Of a stretch of DNA of 64,000 nucleotides, positions 54,548-62,417 are shown one piece after another. A model generated the notes under the pieces. It was not told the origin of the DNA and did no database searches. It saw nothing but the letters and a program-made list of their open reading frames with translations. Origin of the DNA: a bacterium (lineage in GTDB: Bacteria > Armatimonadota > Fimbriimonadia > Fimbriimonadales > Fimbriimonadaceae); NCBI GenBank assembly GCA_027485645.1, contig JAIXQR010000002.1, positions 186,001 through 250,000 on the forward strand. Reading direction: 5' to 3'. Made by a program: the position numbers and the translations under genes. Every line of letters begins with the position of its first letter. The stretch's first letter is position 1.

Positions 54548-54580
54548 TTGTCCCAATTTACTTACCCTTTGTCCCATTTT
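54548..54580 (+). promoter_or_regulatory. Direct repeats TTGTCCCA with 21-bp phasing
   Basis: TTGTCCCAATTT (54548-54559) and TTGTCCCATTTT (54569-54580) are repeats spaced 21 bases apart, close to two helical turns, and end about 28 bases before TATAAT. This is the geometry of an activator site. Confidence 0.55.
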
Positions 54581-54607
54581 TGGGTAGTAAAAAATCTTAA
54601 ATCTACA

Positions 54608-54613
54608 TATAAT
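54608..54613 (+). promoter_or_regulatory. -10 box TATAAT of the 54620 gene
   Basis: A consensus TATAAT is followed by 6 bases and GTG, so the transcript would be leaderless. No good -35 is seen; the upstream direct repeats may replace it. Confidence 0.65.
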
Positions 54614-54619
54614 CGGGTC

Positions 54620-54901
54620 GTGAGAACTGCGGCCGATACGCTTTGGGTACGACTGCTTGAACTCGCGATGCTCTTGATTCTCGCGATCGCGATCATTGAT
54701 GTCTGGACAGATTGCGTGGATGCGGTTCTCGCTCTGTCCTCGATGGTGGTGTTTCTCACTCTGCTCGGGTTCGCAATTCGGCCGCGCAACTTGACCGATT
54801 TGCGATTAGAACCAGCCGAGGCGATTTGCACGGAAACAATCGCGATGGAATCGTTTGGATGCGGGCATGATTCGCCGCTCGTGCGGATTGCCCATTTCTG
54901 A
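54620..54901 (+). CDS. Small two-TM membrane protein, unknown
   Basis: From the GTG 54620 the protein has 93 residues: a first hydrophobic segment (LLELAMLLILAIAIIDVW), then ALSSMVVFLTLLGFAI, and a short Cys-containing tail (EAICTETI, FGCGHDS). No family is recognised. The start is chosen because of the consensus -10 box exactly 6 bases upstream; the longer frame from 54329 is a shadow of the M24 gene. It ends just before the MerR promoter. Confidence 0.6.
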   Translation: MRTAADTLWVRLLELAMLLILAIAIIDVWTDCVDAVLALSSMVVFLTLLGFAIRPRNLTDLRLEPAEAICTETIAMESFGCGHDSPLVRIAHF

Positions 54902-54924
54902 TTCGAAAATTCTTCGCTGGGCCC

Positions 54925-54956
54925 TTGACTTGGAGCGCACTCCAAGTTTGTAAAGT
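54925..54956 (+). promoter_or_regulatory. MerR-type promoter-operator
   Basis: The -35 box TTGACT (54925-54930) and -10 box TAAAGT (54951-54956) have a long 20-base spacer, which MerR proteins untwist when active. Between them lies the perfect inverted repeat ACTTGGAG-CGCA-CTCCAAGT (54928-54947). The GTG start follows 7 bases after the -10 box. Confidence 0.9.
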
Positions 54957-54963
54957 ACGAAGA

Positions 54964-55389
54964 GTGACTTGCGAAGAGTTTTCGATCAAGGAAGCGGCAC
55001 AGCTAACCGGGGTATCTGCCGATACGCTGCGCTACTACGAAAAAGCCGGATTGCTTGATGGCATCTCTCGAAACGTCGGTGGTCACCGACGCTTTACTTC
55101 GACTGACCTTAATGGCCTGCGCTTTGTCGTGAAGCTCCGCTTAACCGGAATGCCGATTCGAGAAGTTCGACAGTACGTCGAGCTTGTGCGACAAGGCGAT
55201 CACACGATGGACCACCGCCGCAGCATGCTCCAAAGCCATGGCGATCGAATCCGACAACAAATGTCCGAGCTATCGCGCTGCCTTGAAGTTGTGGAAGTGA
55301 AGCTAGAGATGTACGATCTCGGCCTCCGACCTACCGATGAGCACGATTGCACGAAAAGGCTCGCAAGTCTTTTAGAAGGAACGAAATGA
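54964..55389 (+). CDS. MerR-family transcriptional regulator
   Basis: A 141-residue DNA-binding protein starting with the MerR winged helix-turn-helix (FSIKEAAQLTGVSADTLRYYEKAGLL), a second basic part (RRFTSTDLNGLRFV) and a coiled-coil dimer helix (REVRQYVELV). No conserved metal-site cysteines are visible. The GTG at 54964 is chosen because the promoter overlaps any upstream start. Its stop overlaps the aldo/keto reductase start (ATGA), so the pair is autoregulated through the dyad, as in NmlR/AdhR-type systems for reactive electrophiles. Signal is unknown. Confidence 0.93.
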   Translation: MTCEEFSIKEAAQLTGVSADTLRYYEKAGLLDGISRNVGGHRRFTSTDLNGLRFVVKLRLTGMPIREVRQYVELVRQGDHTMDHRRSMLQSHGDRIRQQMSELSRCLEVVEVKLEMYDLGLRPTDEHDCTKRLASLLEGTK

Positions 55390-56384
55390 AACAACGAAAA
55401 ATTGGAAATGACTTAGTCGGCGAACTTGGCCTGGGCTGCATGGGGATGTCCTGTGCCTACGGAACTCCTGACGAAGCTGAATCTCTGAAAACGCTCCATC
55501 GTGCGCTCGAACTGGGTGTCAATCACTGGGACACCGCTGACATGTATGGCCCGCTAGCAAATGAAGAGCTTCTGGCCAAGGCACTGGTCGGCAAGCGCGA
55601 TCAGGTGTTTTTAGCCACGAAGTACGGCAACGTTTATGACCGAACAATGACCAGCCACCAAGACCAGGTTGCGGCCAATGCACCCTGGATCGTTGATGGC
55701 ACTCCCGCCTATGCCCGCAAGTCCCTCGAAGGCTCGCTCAAGCGACTTGGGGTGGATCATGTGGACCTTTACTATGTCCACCGGATCGATAACGCGATTC
55801 CGATCGAGGAGACCATCGGCGGAATGGCGGAGTTTGTGAAGGAAGGGAAGGTTCGGTACATCGGCATTTCGGAAGCGGTGGAATCGACGATCCATAAGGC
55901 GCACGCCGCGCATCCGATTGCTGCCGTGCAGAACGAGTTATCGCTATGGACTCGCGACTTCTTGGCTTCGGAAGTCCCGGCTTGTGACGAACTTGGCATT
56001 GCCTTTGTGGCCTACTCGCCGCTTGGTCGAGGCTTCTTAACCGGTAGTTTTGCGACCGCAGACGACATTCCGGAAGGTGACTGGCGACGCTTGAACCCCC
56101 GCTTTATCGGTGAGAACTTTGCGATCAACTTTGGCATCGTTGAGCGCGTTCGCGAGATCGCGAAGCGGCTCGAAGTGACCGCCGGACAAGTGGCGCTGGC
56201 TTGGGTTCTTGCGCAATCGGAGAACATCGTCAGCATCCCCGGAACCAAGCGAGTGGCTTACCTAGAAGAAAACGCCGCGGCGTCGGATGTGGTTCTGTCT
56301 CAGGAGGATCTGGCGAGCTTGGCCGAGTTCACGCCGGTCGGAAACCGCTACCCAGACGCCTTTATGGAGTTCTCGGCCCGCTAG
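55386..56384 (+). CDS. Aldo/keto reductase
   Basis: A 332-residue NADPH-dependent reductase of the AKR superfamily with the catalytic tetrad visible: Asp and Tyr in WDTADMYG, Lys in LATKYG, and His in DLYYVHR. C-terminal motifs YSPLGRGFLTG and VSIPGTKR bind the nucleotide. It is the regulated target of the MerR gene, to which it is coupled by a 4-base overlap, and probably detoxifies aldehydes or ketones. Confidence 0.93.
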   Translation: MKQRKIGNDLVGELGLGCMGMSCAYGTPDEAESLKTLHRALELGVNHWDTADMYGPLANEELLAKALVGKRDQVFLATKYGNVYDRTMTSHQDQVAANAPWIVDGTPAYARKSLEGSLKRLGVDHVDLYYVHRIDNAIPIEETIGGMAEFVKEGKVRYIGISEAVESTIHKAHAAHPIAAVQNELSLWTRDFLASEVPACDELGIAFVAYSPLGRGFLTGSFATADDIPEGDWRRLNPRFIGENFAINFGIVERVREIAKRLEVTAGQVALAWVLAQSENIVSIPGTKRVAYLEENAAASDVVLSQEDLASLAEFTPVGNRYPDAFMEFSAR

Positions 56385-56392
56385 GCCCGCTT

Positions 56393-56419
56393 CTGGGTAC
56401 CGGAGGTTCCGGTACCCAG
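56393..56419 (+). terminator. 12-bp stem hairpin after the aldo/keto reductase
   Basis: CTGGGTACCGGA (56393-56404) pairs perfectly with TCCGGTACCCAG (56408-56419) around GGT. It sits 9 bases after the stop. There is no T-run, so it may act as a Rho-aided or RNA-stabilising end. Confidence 0.55.
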
Positions 56420-56528
56420 ACAGCACGTCAGGTCGGCAAACAAATCGCGCGGGAATGATCTACCCGCACGGTCTGACTTTTCTCCGTCTTTCCCCAAACC
56501 CTGGCGCTCGAAGCTCGACAATCAAAGC

Positions 56529-58964
56529 GTGAACAGTTCTGAGCGTTCTGAATTGCGCTTTGATGAGATTGAGCGGCAGCTAGCATCCGTGTCCCGGCGT
56601 ATGGATTCGCTTGAGCGGCTTGTGACGGGCCAAACGGCGGTGGCTCCCGCTCGCGAGACTCCTCCGCCCACCCCTCCGGCCCCTCGACCGGAGCCGGTAA
56701 GCCCACAACCGGCGATGCCGAAGACGGAAACCGTCCGCGAGCCAGCCGAAGCCGTGGCGCCATCAGCTTGGAATGTGCCGCCACCGGTCATCGCGGCGCC
56801 ACGGGCCAATCCGCCCGCGGCACCCGCTCCGAAAGAGGACGTTGAGTACAACATCGGCGCGAAGGTGCTGCCTTGGGCGGGCGCTCTCACGCTGATTCTC
56901 GCGCTTGGATTCTTCATCGCGATCGGAATCGAGCGCGGCTGGCTCACTCCCGCGGTGCAGTTTGGACTCGCTTTGCTCATCAGCGCGGTGTTTATGCTCG
57001 TGGGCTATCGCCATCGGGAAGAGCGAGAGGACTTTGGTCAGTTGCTCATGGGTTTGGGCTCGTGCGGCGTTTACTTGTCCTTCGCCGGGGCACACGTGTT
57101 CCACAAGCTATTTGTCGGCGAAATTCTGGTCGCGGCTTACTTCGTGTGGAGCCTGGTGAACCTTGGTTACAGCCTGATTATCGGCTCAAGAGCATTTCAT
57201 GCCATCGGCTTTGTTGGGGGATTGCTGGCGTCCATCTTGCCGCTCCAAAACGGGAACGCCACGGCCGCAGCGTTGCTTCATTTCTCCATCGTGATCCCTT
57301 CCATGCTGGCCGCCGTGCGCGTGAAGTGGAACAGCTTTGTCACCTTTGGCTGGTTCCTGACCTCGTTCACGCTCTTGCTCGCCTATTTCCATTCAGATCG
57401 TTCACCCATTTGGATTGGGCTCGTTTGTCTGAACACGATCGTCGCGTGTCTTGCCAACCTGTTCACGTTTGAAAAGACGGAGTTCGATGTCCGCGGAGTT
57501 TTTCCTGCCGTCGCGCTTTCCCTCACGGGATTCTTCATCGTCTTTGCGAAAGCCACCGTTCATTACGGCATCGTCGAACTGGTCTTGGCCGCCGTTGCCG
57601 TTGCCATCGCTTGGACTTTCCGTGAAAAGAAGGGAGCAGACATGCTTGCCATCGGCGGCGCAATCCTCGCGCTCTGTTTTGCGCCGAGCAGTTTGCCGGA
57701 GATGCAACCGGTGTTCGTTTACGCGGGAATCGCAACCGCTTTGGCGGTCGGCTCGGCATGGCAGTACCGAAGCATCGCCCTCAAGTTTGCCGCCGCAGAA
57801 CTGCTGTTTGCGTACGGCACTTTGCTAGTCCAGAGTCAATATGCGATTTCCTGGCAAATCCACGCTTGGGCGCTGGGAGCTTTGGTCATCGCGACGAGTG
57901 TCGTCGGTTGGTTCACTGCAAAGGATAGCGAGTACTCCGAAGGCACCATCCTTGCCACCCTTGGCCTGCTCTTCTTCACCGCATCTCGTTGGGTGATGTT
58001 GCCGTTTGATGACTTCACGGATACATTGCCAACCCTAGTCCTGGCATGGCCCTGGTTCGCCGTTGTGGTGTCGCTGATCCTCGGCAAGCGATCGGTGACT
58101 TCGATGGTGGTGAGCGTTGCCCTGTGGGTGCTGGCCGGGGTGATGTACATCGGCCTAAGCACGGTCAGCGTGCCGACCGATCTTCGCTACGGAATCCTTG
58201 GCAGCATCCTGGTCGGGGCAGCGGTTTTGTGCGCGGTGACCCTTCAGCGGTTCTCTGACGAAAAGCCTGGTGGTGACCGGGATATGACCCTGAACTTGTT
58301 CGGACTTGCGAGCTCGGCAATCTTGACCCAGCTGTTCAACTTGATCCTCACGAGCCACTACCGAGTCACTCCAGCCGAAGCCTTCGTGTTCTCGCTGGCC
58401 GCGGTGTCCTTCATCGGCTCAACCATTTTGGTGATCACGAAGAAACAAGTTGGCGCGCTGCTCGCCAACGTGTTTTCGGCGGCCAGCCTGATCATGTTCA
58501 CGGTCACGACGAACATCAACTGGACCCCAGGCGCGATTGGATTTCTGATGGGGATGATCGTCGCTTCGAGCTGGCTGACGAGCGCCTGGATGCGGAAAAC
58601 GGGGCAGCAGGGTTCCTCTCTGTTCGTCTACATCGGGGTGACGGTGGTTTGGTTCCTTCTGGAGAACCTTTCGAGAGCGTGGCTGCTGGGGCTGAACCCC
58701 GAGTGGATGACGGTTGGATTCCGGGTGCTCTTCGCGGTGATCCTGTTGGTCATCGGCTTCCGCGCCGACGACCGAACCTTGCGATTGAGCAGTATGTCGG
58801 TACTCGGCGTGACGACCGCGGGCGTGCTGTTCCGCGTGATCTGGGAAGCGCAGGATCCGATCATTCGTGTCCTGATGCTGGTGGCGCTGGGACTCGCGAT
58901 GTTGGGCGGCGGCTATGCCTACATTCGCTCGCAGAAAGGGAAGAGCGAGCCGGCGGCGAGTTAA
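56529..58964 (+). CDS. DUF2339 polytopic membrane protein
   Basis: The 811-residue protein begins with a coiled-coil (RFDEIERQLASVSRRMDSLERLV), a proline-rich linker, and then about 25 hydrophobic segments. The first membrane signature is YNIGAKVLPWAGALTLILALGFF, the DUF2339 hallmark. Function is unknown; such proteins may be large envelope permease-like proteins. GTG at 56529 is the start. The gene ends at a terminator shared convergently with the large surface protein. Confidence 0.85.
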   Translation: MNSSERSELRFDEIERQLASVSRRMDSLERLVTGQTAVAPARETPPPTPPAPRPEPVSPQPAMPKTETVREPAEAVAPSAWNVPPPVIAAPRANPPAAPAPKEDVEYNIGAKVLPWAGALTLILALGFFIAIGIERGWLTPAVQFGLALLISAVFMLVGYRHREEREDFGQLLMGLGSCGVYLSFAGAHVFHKLFVGEILVAAYFVWSLVNLGYSLIIGSRAFHAIGFVGGLLASILPLQNGNATAAALLHFSIVIPSMLAAVRVKWNSFVTFGWFLTSFTLLLAYFHSDRSPIWIGLVCLNTIVACLANLFTFEKTEFDVRGVFPAVALSLTGFFIVFAKATVHYGIVELVLAAVAVAIAWTFREKKGADMLAIGGAILALCFAPSSLPEMQPVFVYAGIATALAVGSAWQYRSIALKFAAAELLFAYGTLLVQSQYAISWQIHAWALGALVIATSVVGWFTAKDSEYSEGTILATLGLLFFTASRWVMLPFDDFTDTLPTLVLAWPWFAVVVSLILGKRSVTSMVVSVALWVLAGVMYIGLSTVSVPTDLRYGILGSILVGAAVLCAVTLQRFSDEKPGGDRDMTLNLFGLASSAILTQLFNLILTSHYRVTPAEAFVFSLAAVSFIGSTILVITKKQVGALLANVFSAASLIMFTVTTNINWTPGAIGFLMGMIVASSWLTSAWMRKTGQQGSSLFVYIGVTVVWFLLENLSRAWLLGLNPEWMTVGFRVLFAVILLVIGFRADDRTLRLSSMSVLGVTTAGVLFRVIWEAQDPIIRVLMLVALGLAMLGGGYAYIRSQKGKSEPAAS

Positions 58965-58976
58965 AGTCAGAAACAA

Positions 58977-59012
58977 AATCGCCCCTCCTCCAAGATTGGT
59001 GGAGGGGCGATT
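58977..59012. terminator. Bidirectional-shaped terminator between convergent genes
   Basis: AATCGCCCCTCC (58977-58988) pairs with GGAGGGGCGATT (59001-59012), with a nested CCAA/TTGG stem in the loop. On the minus strand it is followed by TTTTGTTTCT, a good U-tail. The plus-strand tail is poor. Confidence 0.85.
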
Positions 59013-59022
59013 GCAATTGTGC

Positions 59023-61944
59023 TTAGTTAACGGTGAGCTTGACGCCCTTCACACCGTGACCTGGAAGGTTGGCGTAAATGTTCGTCGAACCGCGGACTCC
59101 GGCGGTCGTAGTGACCGTGACGGTAGCCGAGGTTGAGCCAGCTGGGATCGTTACGGTCGCAGGGAGTCCTGCGATCGACGCGGTCTGGCTCGAGAGCGTG
59201 ACCAGCATGTCGCCTGCCGCAGGAGCGTTCACGGTGACGGTAAACGTCGTCGTGTCGCCACTGGTAACCGTCGTGCTAGCGAGAGCAACGTTGGTGATGT
59301 GTCGGTGAACAACATCGATCGTTGCAGTCTTGGTAACCGATCCCAAAGTCGCTCTGATCACGCCTGCGGTGACCGGAAGCGCGCCGCCAGTGATCCTGAA
59401 CTGAGCCGAGGTGGCTCCTTCTGGAATCGTTACGGTTGCTGGGATGGTGAGTCGAGTCGTGCTCGAGCTGAGGCTTACGACCGAACCACCCGCTGGTGCC
59501 GCGTCGGAAACCGTGACCGTTCCGACGGTTGAGGTCGAAGCGAGGATGGTCGTGTTCTGGATGGTGAAGTTAGCCAGGTAGTAAGGGAGAACCGAGATGG
59601 TCGCCGATTTCTCGTTGAAGCTCGGGGTGCCCGTCACCTTGGCAAGAGTTGCCGTCGCGACGTTTTGGCCAACGACAGGGAAGGTTGCTCGAGTCTGGCC
59701 GGCAGGCACGAGAACGGTTGCTGGGCACGACAGTGCCGCTGGAGCGTTGTTGGCGAGGCTAACGAGAATGCCACCCGTTGGGGCAGCCGCCTGCAGAACG
59801 ACGGTTCCGGTAGCCGACTGGCCAACCGCGACCACCGATGAATCGAAGCTCATTGCGCCAACGCGTGGAAGTCGAACGTCGAGAGTTGTGGAGGCTGCGG
59901 CGTAACCGGTTCCGGTTGCGGAGACGGTTGCGAGGGTGTCGGCGAGCGTTACGCTCGTCGTAGCGACGAAGGTTGCGGTGGTGTTACCGGCAAGCACGGT
60001 CACGCTGGCAGGAACCTGCAGCGCGGCGGAGTTGCTTGAAAGAGCGATCACGGTGTCAACCGCTGGGGCTGCACCGAGAGTCACGGTTCCGGTCGAGGAT
60101 CGTCCACCGATGACGCCGGCGGTCGGGAACGAGAGGCTCATGGTTTCGGTGAGCTGGAAGGCATAAGCCGCTCCGGCGTTCGAAACTGCGGAAGGATCGT
60201 TGCCACTGGCTCCGACGATTGCGTTGACTCCCGAGATGGAAACCGAAGTTCCAAAGGAGTCCGCAGCGGCGGAATCTGAGCCGGTGAACTTGACTTCCTG
60301 GCTCCACGCACCAGCACCATTCCGAAGGAAGACGTAAGCGGCACCGCTCGCAACGGAATTAACCGTCGCACCAGGAGAACCGATGATTGCTCGGTTACCC
60401 GAAATCGAAACCGAGCTGCCAAAAAAGCCACTAATGGAGGTGTCTAGGGGAATGATCACTGCTTCCTGAGCCCAGACCGTTCCGGAGCGAGTAAACGCGA
60501 AAACCATACCGGTATCTGTGAAGACCGTTTGATTCCTAAGTGGTGCACCAACCAGAGCGCGGTCACCCGAGAGCGACACGGAAGAACCGAACTGGTCATC
60601 GCTTCCGGTAACGGAGGGAACAAGAATGGCCTGCTCACTCCAAGTTCCGTTGGCTGCGCGCAGCCAAACGTAAGCGCCGCCGACGTTGGTGTTGCCCTTA
60701 AGGCTGGCACCCGCAATGACGGAGTCGCCGGAGAGGGAGACCGAAATACCAAGGCCGTCCGCAACCGATCGGTCGCTCGCGTTCAGAATCGCTTCCTGGC
60801 TCCAGGTGCCGTTCAATGCTCGCGTGTAGATGTAGACCTGGCCGGCGTTGTTGACGTTGCCGCCCTTTGCGCCTGGTGATCCAACTGCGATGCGGTCGCC
60901 GGTCGTGGAGACCGATCTACCCATACCGTTATTCGACGCGCCGTCGGAAGCAAGAAGCTTGGCTTCCTGGGCCCAGGTCGTTCCCGTCCGGGTGAAGACG
61001 TAGGCTGCGCCAGCACCATTTGCGCTAGCATCCTGACCGGTCGCGCCGATGACGGCACGTGCACCGGAGATGGAAACGCTCGTTCCGAAGAAGTCGTTGC
61101 TGACCTTATCGGTTGCGATGAGCTTGGCTTCCTGGCTCCAGAGTCCGTTGGCCGCCCGGAGAAACACGTATGCTGCACCGGAGTCGAGGGTGCCGCCAGC
61201 ATCGTTCGTTGGGGCGCCGACAATCGCGCGGGTGCCATCGGTCGATACCGAAGTACCGAAAGCATCCGTTGTGGTTGCATCGTTGGCCGTCAGCTTGGCT
61301 TCTTGGACCCAGGTTGGGTCGATGGTGACGGGGTAGGTTGCCTTGGCGTCGTCTACCACGAGGTAGATGCTAGTTCCAGAGACTTTCATGCGAGCATCGA
61401 GCGTTTTGCCCGCTGCATCCCAAACCTTAAGTCCGGAGTAAGTGAAGGATCTGTCTTTACCTGATACTTCGACCTGATTATCCGAAACTTGTCGAAGGCT
61501 TCCTGGGGTAGTTACCGCAAGCTTTAGCCAGAGGTCGCCCGCACCGGACTTCTTGTTGACCTGCATCCAGTGGTGGAGGCCTGCTCGTTCGTTGACGAAC
61601 CACTCGGAAAGGTTGTCGCGATTGAAGGTCAGCTTCGGCCAGCCGTTGACATCGGCAGAAACTTTGGAAGTTGCCTTCCCGGCAAGGTTTGAGACGTTTC
61701 CGTTGCCAAAGGCAGTGACGGCGGCGGAGATTTCGTTCAAGTGCAATCGCGCAGAGCTGGAGACCTTGAAGTCAAATTGTCCAGGCTGCATTGCCGAGAA
61801 ACCGGTGTTCGTTTTGTCAAAGCTTCGGAGTGACCGAGCGATGACTTCATTCAGATTGTTGCGGTAAGTTTCCCCGCTTTGTGATACCACCGGGCTCGGA
61901 GAGCCAAACAGTATCATGCTTGTAACAAGGTTAGCAAGAAGCAT
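59023..61944 (-). CDS. Large exported FG-GAP propeller and Ig-like repeat protein
   Basis: A 973-residue secreted protein: signal peptide (MLLANLVTSMILFG...VVSQSG), a beta-rich N-terminal domain (about 25-220; KVWDAAGKTLDARM, VVDDAKATYPVTIDP), seven FG-GAP blades (about 225-590). Each blade carries an xFGxSVSxxGxxAxxGAx motif: DAFGTSVST, DFFGTSVSI, NGMGRSVST, DGLGISVSL, DQFGSSVSL, GFFGSSVSI, DSFGTSVSI. Four Ig-like repeats of about 88 residues follow (after 610), each with a GTVxLxxxxPxG style core. It should fold as a seven-bladed integrin-like propeller plus a stalk. TACTTT sits 7 bases before the ATG; no Shine-Dalgarno. The role is probably surface adhesion; partner unknown. Confidence 0.85.
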   Translation of the reverse strand: MLLANLVTSMILFGSPSPVVSQSGETYRNNLNEVIARSLRSFDKTNTGFSAMQPGQFDFKVSSSARLHLNEISAAVTAFGNGNVSNLAGKATSKVSADVNGWPKLTFNRDNLSEWFVNERAGLHHWMQVNKKSGAGDLWLKLAVTTPGSLRQVSDNQVEVSGKDRSFTYSGLKVWDAAGKTLDARMKVSGTSIYLVVDDAKATYPVTIDPTWVQEAKLTANDATTTDAFGTSVSTDGTRAIVGAPTNDAGGTLDSGAAYVFLRAANGLWSQEAKLIATDKVSNDFFGTSVSISGARAVIGATGQDASANGAGAAYVFTRTGTTWAQEAKLLASDGASNNGMGRSVSTTGDRIAVGSPGAKGGNVNNAGQVYIYTRALNGTWSQEAILNASDRSVADGLGISVSLSGDSVIAGASLKGNTNVGGAYVWLRAANGTWSEQAILVPSVTGSDDQFGSSVSLSGDRALVGAPLRNQTVFTDTGMVFAFTRSGTVWAQEAVIIPLDTSISGFFGSSVSISGNRAIIGSPGATVNSVASGAAYVFLRNGAGAWSQEVKFTGSDSAAADSFGTSVSISGVNAIVGASGNDPSAVSNAGAAYAFQLTETMSLSFPTAGVIGGRSSTGTVTLGAAPAVDTVIALSSNSAALQVPASVTVLAGNTTATFVATTSVTLADTLATVSATGTGYAAASTTLDVRLPRVGAMSFDSSVVAVGQSATGTVVLQAAAPTGGILVSLANNAPAALSCPATVLVPAGQTRATFPVVGQNVATATLAKVTGTPSFNEKSATISVLPYYLANFTIQNTTILASTSTVGTVTVSDAAPAGGSVVSLSSSTTRLTIPATVTIPEGATSAQFRITGGALPVTAGVIRATLGSVTKTATIDVVHRHITNVALASTTVTSGDTTTFTVTVNAPAAGDMLVTLSSQTASIAGLPATVTIPAGSTSATVTVTTTAGVRGSTNIYANLPGHGVKGVKLTVN

Positions 61945-61951
61945 CGCTGCT

Positions 61952-61957
61952 AAAGTA
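61952..61957 (-). promoter_or_regulatory. -10 box TACTTT of the FG-GAP gene
   Basis: On the minus strand TACTTT is followed by 7 bases and the ATG at 61944, fitting the leaderless pattern. Confidence 0.5.
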
Positions 61958-62351
61958 CCTGGCTATTTTCAAAATTGCTGAGAAGCTAAAGTGTTAAGAT
62001 TACGCTAAGAAGCGGGCTTGCCATCTTTGGCCGTCAATTCACGATTTTGAACCCTGAAAGCATAAAATTTGATCAAAAGCAAGTAACGTTGCCATATTTG
62101 ATCGCCTTTTTTGTGTGACTCGCTTATGTGATATGTTTGGAAAACTAGTATTTGTGCTGAACGTGATGTATTCGTTGAACTCTGCAAAGATAGCTATCCA
62201 ATAGGGCTTTGCCGAAGACGAATGAGTGTGGCTTTTTGATTTGAGTTTTATAGGTGAATTCTAAAAAGGTGATCGATGTATTTCGAAAATTAAGTTGTGA
62301 GATCTTGTAAACTCGATCCTTGAGAATTTTTAAGCGATACATAAATGAGAA

Positions 62352-62383
62352 AGAGCTCCCAGACCGGTGGTCTTGGGAGCTCT
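62352..62383 (-). terminator. Terminator of the DEAD-box helicase gene
   Basis: AGAGCTCCCA (62352-62361) pairs with TGGGAGCTCT (62374-62383), with a nested GACC/GGTC stem (62362-62372). On the minus strand a tail of TTCTCATTTATG follows, moderately U-rich. It lies 35 bases past the helicase stop. Confidence 0.75.
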
Positions 62384-62417
62384 AATGTACGCCGACTAGG
62401 TGGCTATTTTGTAACGA

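Larger units (their letters stand above)
61945..62417. other. AT-rich intergenic region
   Basis: About 470 bases lie between two minus-strand genes, clearly AT-richer than coding DNA, with no open frame I support (those at 62005-62187 and 62145-62342 lack any recognisable content). It carries the -10 box of the surface protein at 61952-61957, a stem GCAAAG (62184-62189)/CTTTGC (62207-62212), and the terminator of the helicase gene. I looked for a c-di-GMP riboswitch because of the GCAAAGCC string on the minus strand and did not find the partner GGCAAACC element. Confidence 0.6.

Noticed and set aside
62140-62260. Possible c-di-GMP (GEMM) riboswitch because of a GCAAAGCC string on the minus strand
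   Set aside because: The other conserved half with GGCAAACC and its tetraloop is missing, so the pattern does not form the known structure.
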